From NCBI GenBank assembly GCA_020846935.1, contig JADLCY010000010.1:124001-188000 (forward strand): 64,000 bases of DNA, given 5' to 3'. The notes under the pieces are model-generated. The model was not told where the DNA came from, made no database searches, and saw only the letters and a list, made by a program, of their open reading frames with translations. Shown here in pieces: positions 42,223-50,661 of the stretch. The stretch is from Gemmatimonadaceae bacterium. Its GTDB lineage: Bacteria; Gemmatimonadota; Gemmatimonadetes; Gemmatimonadales; Gemmatimonadaceae. Position 1 is the first letter of the stretch; each line of letters opens with the position of its first letter. A program made the translations under genes and the position numbers.

Positions 42223-42977
42223 GGCGTCACCTCGGCCCGGCGCTTCTTCTCGTCCGCCGAGTCAAACACGACCTGCCCACGGTTGATCTCGAGCACGCGA
42301 AACTCGGAACGCTTGACCAGCTCGAGGTTGTGGGTGGCCATGATCACGGCGGTCCCCGCCGCGTTGATCTCCCGCAGGAGCTGAAAGACACCGCGCGTCG
42401 CACGCTCGTCGAGGTTGCCGGTCGGCTCGTCGGCCACGAGCACAAAGGGATCGTTGGCCAGCGCGCGCGCGATGGCGACGCGCTGCTGTTCCCCGCCGCT
42501 CAATTCATTCGGGAAGCTCGTGGCCTTGGAGGCCAGTCCCACCTGCGTCAGGAGACGCGAGACCTTGGCGCGCACCTTGTCAGGCGGGGTGCCGATCACA
42601 TCGAGCGCAAACGCGATGTTGGCCTCGATGGTGCGGTCCTCCAACAGGCGAAAGTCCTGGAAGACGACCCCCAGCTTGCGTCGGAGCATCGCGATCTCGC
42701 GACGCTTGACGCCGTGCGCCTTGGTCCCGCTGACCCACACGTCGCCGCGTGTCGGCAACTCCTGCATGTAGATCAGCTTGAGGATCGAGCTTTTCCCGGC
42801 GCCGCTCGGCCCGGTGAGAAAGACGAACTCCCCCTTGCCCACGAAGAAACTGACGTCGTTGAGCGCGACGCCGGTGCGGGGGTACTCCTTGAAAACGTTG
42901 GCGAACCGGATCAACGGAAGATCGGATGAGGCGACCGCGCGGGACGACGTTGCGTGCCCCGTCTCTCTCTCGGACAC
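42219..42977 (-). CDS. ftsE: Cell division ATP-binding protein FtsE
   Basis: The product is 252 residues from the GTG at 42977. The first 20 residues are an unusual Ser/Ala-rich extension before the ABC fold (LIRFANVFKEYPRTGVALND). Walker A (GPSGAGKSS), signature (LSGGEQQRVAIARAL) and Walker B (VADEPTGNLDE) are intact, together with VVFQDFRLL. FtsE hydrolyses ATP at the divisome and drives FtsX. It is the first gene of the ftsE-ftsX-envC operon. A TACCTT hexamer 13 nt before the start is a possible -10 box. Confidence 0.95.
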   Translation of the reverse strand: MSERETGHATSSRAVASSDLPLIRFANVFKEYPRTGVALNDVSFFVGKGEFVFLTGPSGAGKSSILKLIYMQELPTRGDVWVSGTKAHGVKRREIAMLRRKLGVVFQDFRLLEDRTIEANIAFALDVIGTPPDKVRAKVSRLLTQVGLASKATSFPNELSGGEQQRVAIARALANDPFVLVADEPTGNLDERATRGVFQLLREINAAGTAVIMATHNLELVKRSEFRVLEINRGQVVFDSADEKKRRAEVTP

Positions 42978-43131
42978 TTTGACCGAGCAGAAGGTAACGA
43001 ATTCCGCGCCTCGTCTCCGTGGCGGTTCGTCCTACCGAGCCGCGTTCGACCGCGCGTTGCCCGGCCCGACGGTCGCTGCAGCCGCCGTCCGCAACGAGGC
43101 CAATGACTCGCCGTTGCGGGAGTTGCTCGCC

Positions 43132-44289
43132 CTATCCCAGCGCGCGCTGGACGTCCGCGATGAGGTCGGCGATGTCCTCGATCCCGACGCTGATGCGCAC
43201 GAACCCATCGGGGATGCCGGCGGCGGTGCGCTCTTCGGGAGTGAGTCTGGCGTGGGACGTATAGCGGGGCTCGCTGACGAGTGAGTCCACGCCGCCCAGT
43301 GAGGGGGCGTGCGTGATCACCGAAAGCCGCGAGACGAAGCGTTCGGCGGCCGGCCCGCCGCCCTTCAGCACCAGCGCCATCATGCCGCCGTACCCGGCGA
43401 GCGTGGCGCGCGCGACGTCGTGATCCGGGTGCGAGCCGAGTCCGGGGTAGAGGACCGACGCCACGGACGGATGCGCGGCGCACCATTGTGCGAGGCGCAT
43501 GGCATTCTCGTTGTGGCGCTTCACGCGGACGTCGAGCGTCTTGAGACCGCGTTCGAGCAGCCAGGCCGCGAACGGGTCAGGTGCCTGCCCCCAGAGGATC
43601 ATTCGTCCTCTGACTTCCTCGATGTAGGGCGTGCTGCCCGCGACGACGCCTGCAAGCACGTCGTGGTGCCCATTGAGGTACTTGGTCGCGGAGTGGATCA
43701 CGACGTCGGCGCCGTGCGCGACCGGGCGGAAGTTCACGGGGCTCGCGAACGTGGAGTCCACGACGAGGGCGAGCCCGCTCTCTGCGGCCAGGCGGTGCAG
43801 CTGGCGCACGTCGAGAACACGTGTCGTCGGATTCACGGGCGATTCGACGAAGATGGCGCGCGTCTCCTTGCGCACCTGCTGTCGCCACCCGCGCGATGCG
43901 GTGGGGTCGACGAGCGTGACCTCGATGCCCATCGTCGGGAACTGTTCGAGGAACAGGGCGCGCGTGCCCCCGTAGATCCAGTCGGAGGCCAGCAGGTGGT
44001 CGCCGGGCCGGAGCAGGGCGAGCAGCGCGCACGCGGTCGCGCCCTGGCCGGAGGCGAGGAGCAGCGCCGCTTCGGTGCCTTCGAGCGCGGCGATGGTGGC
44101 CTGCACGCGTTCGGCATTTGGGGCGTTACCGTAGCGCGGGTAGAGCAGGCCGGCCTCGGTACCCACTTGCTGCAGATAGTTGACGGACTGCACCAGCGGG
44201 AAGACGACGGGGGCGCCGGGGTGTGTGGGACCGCCCGGGCCACGAACGGCGACCGTCGGGAGCTGCAGGGGCGAGGGAGGCGTCGGCAT
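43132..44289 (-). CDS. Trans-sulfuration PLP enzyme (cystathionine gamma-synthase/lyase family)
   Basis: The product is 385 residues from the ATG at 44289; the frame extends to 44406, but the upstream residues come from the flanking repeat region. The Cys/Met metabolism PLP-enzyme fold is clear: YPRYGNAPNAERVQATIAAL, EAALLLASGQGATA, FVESPVNPTTRVLD, and HSATKYLNGHHDVLAG with the PLP-binding Lys. The C-terminal SLGGVDSLVSEPRYTSHA is conserved. Members make or cleave cystathionine, or use O-acylhomoserine or methionine. I cannot decide among these from sequence alone. No other methionine gene is adjacent. Confidence 0.9.
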   Translation of the reverse strand: MPTPPSPLQLPTVAVRGPGGPTHPGAPVVFPLVQSVNYLQQVGTEAGLLYPRYGNAPNAERVQATIAALEGTEAALLLASGQGATACALLALLRPGDHLLASDWIYGGTRALFLEQFPTMGIEVTLVDPTASRGWRQQVRKETRAIFVESPVNPTTRVLDVRQLHRLAAESGLALVVDSTFASPVNFRPVAHGADVVIHSATKYLNGHHDVLAGVVAGSTPYIEEVRGRMILWGQAPDPFAAWLLERGLKTLDVRVKRHNENAMRLAQWCAAHPSVASVLYPGLGSHPDHDVARATLAGYGGMMALVLKGGGPAAERFVSRLSVITHAPSLGGVDSLVSEPRYTSHARLTPEERTAAGIPDGFVRISVGIEDIADLIADVQRALG

Positions 44290-44329
44290 CGGCGAGAAGG
44301 CGGGCCTCCATATCTGCGGGCCGTTCCCG

Positions 44330-44440
44330 GCACACCGCAAGGACGCGATGCCGGCGACCGTTACACCAACCTCCGCCGCGAGCATGCCGGAATCCCGCCC
44401 CCGCACACCGCAAGGACGCGACGCCGGTGGTCGCTACACC
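44330..44440. repeat. Pair of 38-bp imperfect direct repeats
   Basis: Copies at 44330-44367 and 44403-44440 both begin GCACACCGCAAGGACGCGA and end TACACC. They differ at about five positions, all transitions, and are 35 bp apart. The second copy overlaps the last codons of the 100-residue ORF. On the minus strand both can read as Ala-Ser-Leu-Arg-Cys-Ala-Gly. They look like a small dispersed repeat family. Confidence 0.6.
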
Positions 44441-44736
44441 TGGCGTCGGTCGTCGACGGAGTCGTAGTCGGGCTTCTGCACCCGGATCACCTCGGAGACG
44501 CCAACGCCGGCGATGTCGCGGAGCACAACACCTCCGCGGGGAATGCTGTCGTCGAGCACGATCGTGGCGAGCTCGCTGCGTCGCGGGCCCTGGATCCACG
44601 CGAGTTCGCGATCGCTCAGCAGGCGGGCCCGGGCTTCTTCGCTGGACATGCGCGCCTGTGGGCCGCGGTCTTCGTCACCGCGGCGCGTGGCGATGAACCC
44701 GATGACGTGGAGCGGCGGGTTGGACCGGATGGTCAC
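44434..44736 (-). CDS. Small hypothetical protein at end of STAS/HATPase operon
   Basis: The product is 100 residues from the ATG at 44736, overlapping the STAS gene stop by 4 nt. It has no signal peptide or membrane segment. Short strands (PLHVIGFIATRRG, ATIVLDDSIPRGGVVLRDI) and a helix with an acidic run suggest a compact alpha/beta domain. Its 3' end lies in one of two 38-bp repeats, so the original C-terminus may have been altered. I recognise no family; the operon suggests a role in the same signalling unit. Confidence 0.55.
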   Translation of the reverse strand: MTIRSNPPLHVIGFIATRRGDEDRGPQARMSSEEARARLLSDRELAWIQGPRRSELATIVLDDSIPRGGVVLRDIAGVGVSEVIRVQKPDYDSVDDRRQV

Positions 44737-45293
44737 GACGGATGCGGCAGCGCGACACCGCCGTCATCGCGCCGGACGACGAGCCGTCGGGCAAACAGCT
44801 CGTCGAGCACGCGGCCGCAGGTTTCGGCCGGCTCGCCGAACTCCGCCTCCACATCGCGGGCGAGGATCGGTCCGCGCTGGCGGACGAGCTGCCAGACGCG
44901 GCGCACGCCATCGTCGAGCGTGCCAACCAGCTTGTGCGTGCCCGCGTCGTCCTGGACGATGACCGCGAGATCATAGCGTTCGAGCACCGCTTCGATGGCC
45001 TCGAGGTGCGCGTCGTGTACGCCCCGGATGAGGAAATACGTGCGCGGCGCGCCGCCGGCGCGCTGGTACGCATCGAGCAGTTTGCCGACGATCTCGTCGG
45101 CACACGAGAAGTCGAGCAGCGTGACGTGCGAGAAGTCGATGACCGTGACGTTCGGCTCGGGCTGCTCGGCAAGCGCTTCCTCGATGGCCTTGCGCACCGT
45201 CGCACCGGTGGGCCGGGTGACGAGGTTGGAATAGAGGTCGCAGACCGTTCGGCGGAGCACGGAGCTGACGTCGATGGCGATATGGTACGTCAT
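44733..45293 (-). CDS. STAS-like protein (DUF4325 type) with C-terminal winged-helix region
   Basis: The product is 186 residues from the ATG at 45293; a longer open frame to 45716 is a shadow. Residues 35-115 have the STAS-like pattern VTVIDFSHVTLLDFSCADEI, as in DUF4325 proteins and anti-anti-sigma factors. The C-terminal 60 residues (VWQLVRQRGPILARDVEAEF, then AETCGRVLDELFARRLV) resemble a winged helix. STAS domains bind anti-sigma kinases, often controlled by Ser phosphorylation in a partner switch. The gene overlaps both neighbours by 4 nt and follows a Bergerat-fold ATPase gene, a natural partner. The DNA-binding role of the tail is inference. Confidence 0.7.
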   Translation of the reverse strand: MTYHIAIDVSSVLRRTVCDLYSNLVTRPTGATVRKAIEEALAEQPEPNVTVIDFSHVTLLDFSCADEIVGKLLDAYQRAGGAPRTYFLIRGVHDAHLEAIEAVLERYDLAVIVQDDAGTHKLVGTLDDGVRRVWQLVRQRGPILARDVEAEFGEPAETCGRVLDELFARRLVVRRDDGGVALPHPS

Positions 45294-46180
45294 CGCGTCA
45301 CCACCCGCTCGGGAATGGTGATCTGGACCTGGGCGCCCGGGAACGCCGCGAGCGACTCGCGGAGCGGCACATCGTCGTCCCATCCGGGGACGATGGCGAT
45401 GCGCGCGGTGCCGCTGCGGATGGCCAGCTTGCCGTCCCACTTGCCCACGTAGCGCCGCACGCCGGCCAGGCCCTGACCACGACCGGGGTCGCGAAACCGG
45501 CTGACGCCACGGATCAACGCGTCCTCGAGCGCCATCGCGTCGTCCCAGCGGTCGCTCAGCTTGCGCCCCTGCGCACTCTCCAGCGACTTGCGAAAGCCGA
45601 TGCCCGCATCGCAGACCGCGATCACGACCACGCGGCGTCCGAGCCGCTGCCGATAGCGATACGTCTGTACGGCCACCCAGCCCGTCGTGCCCGCGTGCTC
45701 CACGATGTTCTGACAAACCTCCGAAAGCGTCATGGCAAAGCGCATCGTCGCCAACGGGTCGAGGTTCAGCTCGTTGACGAGGATCGCCTGCGCCTTCAGC
45801 TGGATCTTTTCGACGACATCGTGCACGTCGTCGCTCTTCGCGACGGCGGTGATCTCGAGCAGCACGTTCGATTCGCCCGCCGAGCCTCGCGGGCGCGGCA
45901 CGTGGCCGTGCATCTCGAACAACCGCTCGGCGTGATCGTAGAACCCGGCCCGCTGCCAGTAGCTCGCCGTCTCTTCCGTCTCCGGTCCGGTGAACGCCGC
46001 GCGCTCGGCACGCGTCTGTGCCAGGGTCAGCAGCGCCGTCAGCCCGTACGGCGACGACCAGCGCGTGTGACGCGCGTCCACCAGCACCTTCTGATCGAGC
46101 GGGAGTGGGGCGAGCTGCTCGAGCACGTGTTCGAACGTCTGGTCGTCGAGCGAAGGCGGGACGGTAATGACAGAGGTCAC
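45290..46180 (-). CDS. STAS-like plus HATPase (anti-sigma/histidine kinase-like) protein
   Basis: The product is 296 residues. The N-terminal 100 residues look STAS-like (KVLVDARHTRWSSPYGLTAL). The C-terminal part has Bergerat ATPase motifs: N box LSEVCQNIVEHA (about 151-162), G1 box VCDAGIGF (about 189-196) and G2 GRGQGLAGV (about 233-241). There is no His phosphoacceptor domain and no membrane segment, so it is closer to RsbW/SpoIIAB-type kinases or regulatory ATPases than to a sensor kinase. The gene overlaps the PfkB gene upstream and the STAS gene downstream by 4 nt each. It may phosphorylate the STAS partner; this is inferred. Confidence 0.75.
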   Translation of the reverse strand: MTSVITVPPSLDDQTFEHVLEQLAPLPLDQKVLVDARHTRWSSPYGLTALLTLAQTRAERAAFTGPETEETASYWQRAGFYDHAERLFEMHGHVPRPRGSAGESNVLLEITAVAKSDDVHDVVEKIQLKAQAILVNELNLDPLATMRFAMTLSEVCQNIVEHAGTTGWVAVQTYRYRQRLGRRVVVIAVCDAGIGFRKSLESAQGRKLSDRWDDAMALEDALIRGVSRFRDPGRGQGLAGVRRYVGKWDGKLAIRSGTARIAIVPGWDDDVPLRESLAAFPGAQVQITIPERVVTR

Positions 46181-47199
46181 GAAGGAATCAATTCGCCGCG
46201 GAGATGGTGCGCGAGGCCGGATGCACCGCGAAACTCGACGTTGCGCGCCGCGGCTCGCACGGCGGAGGGTAACGCGACCGAAAACGTATCACCGCAAACG
46301 AGCCGCGCAAAGAGTGTGGCGCCGAACACGTCGCCGCATCCCGTCGGATCCTGTTCGGGCCCCTTGACACGCACGCGATCCGCAGGCACGCGCGCTGTTT
46401 CCACTGCGCCCGCCACGAACGCGGCAGCACCGCGACGCCCTGCATCGTCCAGTGTCTGGAATCCGGGCGCGTTCACGTACACCACGCCGCGCGCACCCAG
46501 CGTCACCACCAACGAAGACACGCCGCAGTTCATGGCCGTCGCCGCCAGCGCCATCGGATCCGGCGCAATGAGGCGCATTTCATCCTCATTCACCTGAACG
46601 AGATCGAAGCACCGTAACCATCCTTCGGCGTTCACGAGCGGACGCGGCGTGCGCAGGCCGCCCGGCTGCACCGCCAGCAGCAGCGAGTGCAGGTCGCAGT
46701 AGATGGGGCCCCGAAAATGTTGACGGATCAACTGCGCGACCTCGAGGTCGAGTTCGAAGCCGCTCAGCAGGTTGATGTACAGGGCGTCGATGTCGCGCAG
46801 CAACGGCTTGAGCCCCAGCCAGTGCCAGGGAGGCACCCCGCCCGTGAGCACCTCGGAGCGCCGTTCCTCGCTGGTGTATCGAAGTTCGACACGGTTGTTC
46901 TGCACCGGCACGATGATCGGTTCGGCATCAGGCGCGATGCGGCGCAGGCCGCGCAGGAACTCGCGCGCGCGCGCCGCGAGGTCTGCCCCGACCTTCACGA
47001 GCGGAACGACTTGCCAATCGTTAGTCAGCGCGGCGTCGAGGGCCGACAAGGCATACGTCACGCCGCCCCACTCCTCGATGGGCGCCCGACGCGCGTCCCG
47101 GCCGTAGATCACGTCCCAGACAAAGGAGCCGATCACTCCCAGCCGCCGCGGGCCCGAAGGGCGCTCGTCCGGGCTGGCGAACGGCCTCTCAGCGGTCAT
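46177..47199 (-). CDS. PfkB-family carbohydrate kinase
   Basis: The product is 340 residues. The ribokinase fold is recognisable from LGVIGSFVWDVI near the N-terminus and the C-terminal signature DPTGCGDVFGATLFARL with the catalytic Asp. Substrate-site residues are diverged from ribokinase and fructokinase, and an insertion around 95-130 contains VPVQNNRVELRYTSEERR. It should phosphorylate a sugar, nucleoside or related alcohol. It lies 6 nt after a ROK kinase gene and overlaps the ATPase gene, so carbohydrate phosphorylation and the STAS/ATPase unit are expressed together. Confidence 0.82.
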   Translation of the reverse strand: MTAERPFASPDERPSGPRRLGVIGSFVWDVIYGRDARRAPIEEWGGVTYALSALDAALTNDWQVVPLVKVGADLAARAREFLRGLRRIAPDAEPIIVPVQNNRVELRYTSEERRSEVLTGGVPPWHWLGLKPLLRDIDALYINLLSGFELDLEVAQLIRQHFRGPIYCDLHSLLLAVQPGGLRTPRPLVNAEGWLRCFDLVQVNEDEMRLIAPDPMALAATAMNCGVSSLVVTLGARGVVYVNAPGFQTLDDAGRRGAAAFVAGAVETARVPADRVRVKGPEQDPTGCGDVFGATLFARLVCGDTFSVALPSAVRAAARNVEFRGASGLAHHLRGELIPS

Positions 47200-47205
47200 G
47201 CCACG

Positions 47206-48204
47206 TCACACTGCGTCCACGGCCTGCTGTCGGAATGTAGCCACCGCGCCCACCACGCCCGCGGTCCCCGGCAGTGAGCCCGGAACGATGCGGCAGGCGT
47301 CCACCGCCGGCCGAAACGCGCGGCGGCGCACTTCGCGGCGCAGCGGCACGAACAGCGGATCCCCGGCCTGCGTTACGCCGCCCGCGATCACCACGACGTC
47401 CGGGTTGTAGACGTTGAGGAGGTTCGCGAGCCCGGTCCCGAGGAACACGGCGGTTTCGCGAACCACCTCGAGCGCCACGACGTCGTCGCGCTTGGCCGCA
47501 TCGTACACGATCGCGGCGGTGAGTTTCGACAGGTCGTTGTCCACCATGGCGTAGAGCATCGAGGGCTGGTCGCCGCCAAGCGCCTCGCGCGCACGCTCGG
47601 CGATGCTCGGCCCGGAGGCGTAGGCTTCGAGGCAGCCGTAGTTGCCACAGCCGCAGCGTCGGCCGGTGATGTCGATGGTCATGTGCCCGATCTCACCCGC
47701 CACGTCCGAGGCGCCGTGGTAGAGCTTGCCGTCGAGGATCAGCCCCCCGCCGATGCCGGTTCCGATGGTCATGCCCACCACATTGCGCCCGCCCCTGGCG
47801 GCACCCAGCCACCACTCGCCGAGCGTCGCACAGTTCGCGTCGTTGTCGAGCGTGGCCGGAAGGCCCACGCGGTCAGCGATGACCTGCCGCAACGGAAAGT
47901 TTGTCCAGCCAAGGTTGGGCGTCGTGATGACGATGCCCTTCTCGCGATCGAGCGGCCCCGGCGCGCCCACGCCGACGCCGAGACACTGGTCGCGCTTGAG
48001 CCCCGCCGCCATCGTCTCGGCGATCACGGTGTCGATCATGCGCACCATGCGATCCACCACGGCGTCCGCGCCCTGGGTCGCGCGCGTCGGCTCGGATCGC
48101 ATGGCGTATTCGGTGGCGCCGTCGTCGCTGAGTGAGCCGACCACGATGTTGGTGCCGCCAAGGTCGACACCGACAATGAACTTCGAGGCCTTTCTCGCGG
48201 GCAT
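47206..48204 (-). CDS. ROK-family glucokinase
   Basis: The product is 332 residues from the ATG at 48204. ROK features are complete: phosphate-1 motif GVDLGGTNIVVG, substrate block TLDNDANCATLGEWWLGA with the catalytic Asp, GIGGGLILDGKLYHG, HMTIDITGRRCGCGNYGCLE with the zinc-binding Cys cluster, and VVVIAGGVTQAGD. There is no N-terminal HTH, so it is a kinase rather than a ROK repressor. It most likely phosphorylates glucose with ATP; other hexoses are possible. It leads the operon that continues with PfkB, HATPase and STAS genes. Confidence 0.92.
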   Translation of the reverse strand: MPARKASKFIVGVDLGGTNIVVGSLSDDGATEYAMRSEPTRATQGADAVVDRMVRMIDTVIAETMAAGLKRDQCLGVGVGAPGPLDREKGIVITTPNLGWTNFPLRQVIADRVGLPATLDNDANCATLGEWWLGAARGGRNVVGMTIGTGIGGGLILDGKLYHGASDVAGEIGHMTIDITGRRCGCGNYGCLEAYASGPSIAERAREALGGDQPSMLYAMVDNDLSKLTAAIVYDAAKRDDVVALEVVRETAVFLGTGLANLLNVYNPDVVVIAGGVTQAGDPLFVPLRREVRRRAFRPAVDACRIVPGSLPGTAGVVGAVATFRQQAVDAV

Positions 48205-48254
48205 GGCGCGAAGAGTGAAGGAAATCGTGTGCCGGACGCGCGTCGAAATCTATC

Positions 48255-49037
48255 CTAGCCCAGGAGCCCGACGCCGCGCGCCACCACGAGACCGCCGAGG
48301 ACGAGCACGGTCACCGCGAACCCCTGCTTGATCCGCCGCTGCGGTACGCGAGGCGCGAGCCGCGTCCCGATGATCGCGCCGACCGCCGCCACTCCGGTGA
48401 ACTCGGCGGCGAGTCGCCAATGAATGGGGACGATCCCGATGTACCCGATGAAGCCGGACAGTCCGTTGACCATGATGATGAACAGGGAACTCCCGACCGC
48501 GGCACGCACCGGCACGCGTGCGAGCAGGACGAGCGCGGGCACGATCACAAAGCCGCCTCCGGCGCCGATGAGCGACGTCAACACGCCGACGGCAACGGCC
48601 TGAACAGCGAGCAGCGGGGTGAAGCGCACGTTCGCGACGCTGCTCTCCGGTGCGCTGGCGGGCGCGCGCATCCCATCGCGCAACATGAGGAGCGCGGCGG
48701 CCCCGGCAAAGATCACGAACAGCGTGAGCTGAACCTGGGCGGGTACCTGGTGGGCGATTCGCGCCGTGGCGAACGCGCCGATCATCGCCAGCGCTCCAAA
48801 GGGCAGCGCGATGCGCATGTGCACCGTGCCCTGCCGCCAGTGGGACACAAACCCAACCGCGGCGCTCATGCCGACCACCGCGAGGCTCATGGCCACCGCG
48901 GATTTGGTGGGCACGTGAAACACGTACAGGAAGATCGGCAGCGCCAGGATCGAGCCGCCACCACCGAGCAGCCCAAGGACCAATCCAACCACGAGGGCCA
49001 GCGCGAGGCCCAGCATGCCGTGGGAGACGGGGTCCAC
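48255..49037 (-). CDS. TauE/SafE-family membrane permease
   Basis: The product is 260 residues from a GTG at 49037, abutting the glycosyltransferase stop. About eight hydrophobic segments form two similar halves; each begins with a Gly-rich turn (GLVLGLLGGGGSILALP and VLTSLIGAGGGFVIVPALVL), the hallmark of TauE/SafE (DUF81) proteins. Members export sulfite, sulfoacetate or other organosulfur anions. A methionine/cysteine-type PLP enzyme is encoded 4 kb away, but no direct sulfur gene is adjacent, so the substrate is open. Confidence 0.9.
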   Translation of the reverse strand: MDPVSHGMLGLALALVVGLVLGLLGGGGSILALPIFLYVFHVPTKSAVAMSLAVVGMSAAVGFVSHWRQGTVHMRIALPFGALAMIGAFATARIAHQVPAQVQLTLFVIFAGAAALLMLRDGMRAPASAPESSVANVRFTPLLAVQAVAVGVLTSLIGAGGGFVIVPALVLLARVPVRAAVGSSLFIIMVNGLSGFIGYIGIVPIHWRLAAEFTGVAAVGAIIGTRLAPRVPQRRIKQGFAVTVLVLGGLVVARGVGLLG

Positions 49038-50078
49038 TTAGCGTCGTTCGTTGAGGAGTGCCGTAGTGGCCATGAGGACGCGGTCGGGCAACAGGTCCAG
49101 CATGCACCGAAAATGCCCGAGGGGACAGGTGGCCGGCCCGTGTGCCGAACACGGGCGGCACGCGAGATTGGACACCTCGGCGATGCTGCTTCGCTGGGCG
49201 AGGGGGCCGAAACCGAACCGCGTCACGGTCGGGCCAAAGATCGCGACCGTCGGCGTGTTCATCGCCGAGGCGAGGTGCAGTGGCGCGGAGTCGTTGGTAA
49301 CCAGCACACGTGCCCTCGCAATGAGTGCGGCCGAGCCGAGGAGTGAGAGCTGTCCGGTCGCATCGATGGCCGAGGGTGAGGCGGCGGCGATATCTCGCGC
49401 GAGCGCGCTGTCGGCCTCGCTTCCGAGGACAACCACCCGCCCCAGCGCGGAGAGGTCCCTGGCGAGCGCCGGAAAGAAGGGCCAGCGCTTGGTCGCCCAC
49501 ACGCTGCCGGGTGCGAGCGCGATCAATGGTTCACCAAGGGCGCCGTGCTCGTTGAGCAGCACCTCGACGCGCGCCTCGTCGCGGGCGGCGGGATAGAGGC
49601 GTGGTCGCAGCTGATCCGCCGTCGGTGCGTCCGGCGACCGCGCGAGTCGCCACAGGCGATCGGCGTGATGCAGACCGTCTGTAGGGGTGATGCGCGTGGT
49701 GTACCAGAGGCGGCCCGTCGAGGTCGCGAATCCCACGCGCTCACGGTATCCGGCGGCCCGTGCGAGCAGACCGCTCCGATGAGATCCCTGCGCGAGGTAG
49801 GCGACCGCCTGCCGATCGTCGGTGCGCAGTGCGCGCACCATGCGCTGGAAGCCGCGGACGCCCGCGTCGGCGCCGCGCTTGTCGTACACGATGACGCGGG
49901 ACACGCCGGGATGGTGAGCGAACAGCGCGGCCGCTGCCCGGGTGACGACCAGCGAGACCGGTCCGCGACGAGCCAGCTCCGCGATGAGTGGCGTCGTGAG
50001 CACGGCATCGCCGATGAACGAGGTCTGGACGATGAGCGAGGAGGTCAAGCGTGCGCTGGGTCGTTTCCCTACAGCCAA
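49038..50078 (-). CDS. Glycosyltransferase family 9 (ADP-heptose:LPS heptosyltransferase-like)
   Basis: The product is up to 346 residues. The start is unsure: TTG at 50078 or TTG at 50048, the latter just before LIVQTSFIGDAVLTTPLIAE, the conserved N-terminal GT9 motif. The C-terminal half has IALAPGSVWATKRWP, VVLGSEADSALA, VLVTNDSAPLHLASAMNTPT and VAIFGPTVTRFGFGP, which form the nucleotide-heptose site. Four Cys near the C-terminus are unusual (CRPCSAHGPATC, then RC). It should add heptose to the LPS core, supporting a Gram-negative envelope. It is divergent from the metal-locus genes. Confidence 0.88.
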   Translation of the reverse strand: MAVGKRPSARLTSSLIVQTSFIGDAVLTTPLIAELARRGPVSLVVTRAAAALFAHHPGVSRVIVYDKRGADAGVRGFQRMVRALRTDDRQAVAYLAQGSHRSGLLARAAGYRERVGFATSTGRLWYTTRITPTDGLHHADRLWRLARSPDAPTADQLRPRLYPAARDEARVEVLLNEHGALGEPLIALAPGSVWATKRWPFFPALARDLSALGRVVVLGSEADSALARDIAAASPSAIDATGQLSLLGSAALIARARVLVTNDSAPLHLASAMNTPTVAIFGPTVTRFGFGPLAQRSSIAEVSNLACRPCSAHGPATCPLGHFRCMLDLLPDRVLMATTALLNERR

Positions 50079-50136
50079 ATCACGGTGGTCGACGTATATC
50101 TAACACTGGCTGTCGACCCTCACGTCGCGACGTCCC

Positions 50137-50505
50137 GTGGCCATCCGCAAGCTCGGCGCAACGATCTATCTGCTGTGGCTCGCCCTGTACCTGGGTGCGC
50201 CGCAGCCGATGCATCATTGTCCGGAGCACAGCCCGGTCGTGGCCGCCACCGCGTCCGCGCCAACAGGACACGCCCATCACGGCGGAGGCGATACTCCGGA
50301 GCCGGAGCAGCACAAGTGCTGCTGCCCGGGGCCGCAGTGCGGCACCACGGCACTCGTCGTTGTCGACGCGCCGAGGTTCTCCGCGGAGGTACCAGCGCAC
50401 GACGGCAGCCGCCCGCCCGCGAGGGAGCAGCGGCCGGTTCCGCTGCGTGGCCCGCACGTTCTTCCGTTCGCCACGGCTCCCCCGGCGTCGACGCGCCTGA
50501 CGTGA
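50137..50505 (+). CDS. Small exported Cys/His-rich protein (DUF2946-like)
   Basis: The product is 122 residues from a GTG at 50137. A hydrophobic N-terminal signal (YLLWLALYLGA) precedes three metal-ligand clusters: MHHCPEH, GHAHHGG and HKCCCPGPQCG. The rest is Pro/Arg/Ala-rich. Short His/Cys-rich exported proteins of this kind are common beside TonB receptors in copper or related metal loci. The next gene, on the same strand after 156 nt, is a TonB receptor. A role in metal binding or delivery in the periplasm is likely; the metal is inference (copper is the best guess). Confidence 0.7.
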   Translation: MAIRKLGATIYLLWLALYLGAPQPMHHCPEHSPVVAATASAPTGHAHHGGGDTPEPEQHKCCCPGPQCGTTALVVVDAPRFSAEVPAHDGSRPPAREQRPVPLRGPHVLPFATAPPASTRLT

Positions 50506-50661
50506 GCGCGCGGTCGTAGACACAGGAGTTCGGCGCCTTCCTCCGGAGGTCCGCCGCACGCGTCAGGCACATCCGTCACGACTCGGCGACTTCCCGCCGC
50601 GTCCTCTCGCGCGCTCGCGACCCATCGGTCGTGCACGCAACCTTGAGCCACGGATCTTCCG

